Origin: Aeromicrobium sp. Root472D3 | GTDB lineage: Bacteria; Actinomycetota; Actinomycetes; Propionibacteriales; Nocardioidaceae | Assembly: GCF_001426485.1 (NCBI RefSeq) | Contig: NZ_LMET01000001.1 | Span: 1,185,033-1,249,032, forward strand | Direction: 5' to 3' | DNA length: 64,000 nt | Shown: in pieces, positions 63,329-64,000 of the stretch | Position numbering within the stretch: the stretch's first letter is position 1 | Layout: each line of letters opens with the position of its first letter | The notes under the pieces: model-generated | Told to the model about the DNA's origin: nothing | What the model saw: only the letters and a program-made list of their open reading frames with translations | Databases searched by the model: none | Position numbers and translations under genes: made by a program

Positions 63329-64000
63329 GAGGTCGGCGCCGGCTTGGTGTCCGTCGGCGGCGAGGCGGTCGTGGGCTCGACCGACGACGCCGGCACGCGC
63401 ACCGACGGCGGCTCGGCCTCGCGGAACAGCCACGTCAGCCGGGGCTCGAACAGCGGACGGAAGAGCGTCGCGACGGGCTTGGTCATCAGCAGGTTCGCCA
63501 CGACGACCGCCACGACCATGCACCCGACGACCGAGGCCGCCCCGTACTGCTCGAGACGCGCCCACAGGTCGAACTGGCGGTCGAGCAGGATGATGATGAA
63601 CCCGTGGAGCAGGTAGCAGTAGAACGTGCGGCCGCCGAGCACCGTCGTGATCGAGCGACCGCGGGGGATCAGCGACAGCGTCGCGAACGTCAGCACGGCG
63701 CCGACGAGCAGGAGCGAGCCGCGCGTCATCATGCCGTCCCAGGGACCGGCGAACAGCGGGTCCTCGGAGTACCGGTCCTTCCACAGCAGCCACTGGGTCG
63801 TCCACGTGCCGGCGTAGAGCTGGCACACGACGAACGACGAGACCAGCACGACGACCGAGACGATGCGGATGCGGACGTCGCCGAGGCGCATGAAGACCTC
63901 GCGGTTCATGTGCAGGCCGATGACCCAGAACGGCAGCAGCGCGAGCACTTTGGGCAGCGCCAGGACGTTGGGGATCTCGATCAGCCCCGCGAGCAGCGAG
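63325..64000 (-). CDS. Acyltransferase family membrane protein, C-terminal part (5' end outside window)
   Basis: The visible 224 residues hold about five or six membrane helices (VLALLPFWVIGLHM, IVSVVVLVSSFVVCQLYAG, GSLLLVGAVLTFATLSLI, TFYCYLLHGFIIILLDRQF, AASVVGCMVVAVVVANLLM) and FYCYLLHGFIIILLDRQFDLW, resembling the last part of acyltransferase-3 (OafA/YrhL-like) proteins. It ends with a Pro/Thr/Ser tail. The catalytic His/Arg of the family would be upstream. The reading frame is still open at 64000. It is translationally coupled to the cutinase gene. Confidence 0.75.
   Translation of the reverse strand, partial: SLLAGLIEIPNVLALPKVLALLPFWVIGLHMNREVFMRLGDVRIRIVSVVVLVSSFVVCQLYAGTWTTQWLLWKDRYSEDPLFAGPWDGMMTRGSLLLVGAVLTFATLSLIPRGRSITTVLGGRTFYCYLLHGFIIILLDRQFDLWARLEQYGAASVVGCMVVAVVVANLLMTKPVATLFRPLFEPRLTWLFREAEPPSVRVPASSVEPTTASPPTDTKPAPTS

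Overview
The window is GC-rich actinobacterial DNA (GC/GC-ending codons throughout, GTG and TTG starts, ATGA/GTGA stop-start overlaps, leaderless -10 boxes). Gene content and order (tRNA-Thr/tRNA-Met/rpmG/murB, tRNA-Trp/secE/nusG/rplKA/rplJL, a complete mce locus, rpoBC) suggest a Propionibacteriales organism of the Nocardioidaceae, Aeromicrobium-like. The genus is an inference. No insertion sequence, prophage, CRISPR array or replication origin was seen.

Positions 1-16 kb are a stress island. They hold a small heat-shock protein under an HspR-type operator, an SRPBCC/SDR/FAD-oxidoreductase operon, a YihY membrane protein, a very large hybrid kinase that ends in a PP2C phosphatase and an anti-sigma-type ATPase with a STAS protein behind it, two YhdF-like SDRs, a KatE-type catalase, an ATP-dependent DNA ligase and a SigB/SigF-family sigma factor. 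Positions 16-22 kb carry a tightly coupled seven-gene operon (three or four glycosyltransferases, acyl-CoA dehydrogenase-like, PIG-L deacetylase, SAM methyltransferase) of unknown product. Positions 22-34 kb add an alcohol dehydrogenase, a second catalase, a diguanylate cyclase, a GAF-ANTAR regulator, a haem-oxygenase-like enzyme with a CDGSH protein, several tiny acidic proteins and a UvrA-like ATPase. Positions 34-43 kb are housekeeping: pyrD, tRNAs, rpmG, murB, an adenosine deaminase-like gene, secE-nusG, rplKA and rplJL with an attenuator leader. Positions 43-55 kb hold the mce lipid-import locus (mceG, yrbEAB, mceA-F, two Mce-associated proteins), placed between rplL and rpoB. rpoB and rpoC follow, and the window ends inside a cutinase/acyltransferase pair.

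The most striking signal is regulatory. At least a dozen sites of the form GG(T/A)TT(G/C)-N14-GGG(T/C)A(C/T), the SigB/SigF-type promoter, sit in front of the stress genes on both strands. In seven cases the -10 box ends exactly 9 bases before an ATG with no Shine-Dalgarno, so these transcripts are probably leaderless. The sigma factor, the kinase-phosphatase-antisigma switch and the STAS protein are all in the window, so it seems to contain both the controller and a good part of its regulon. The glycosyltransferase operon carries a variant of the same promoter.
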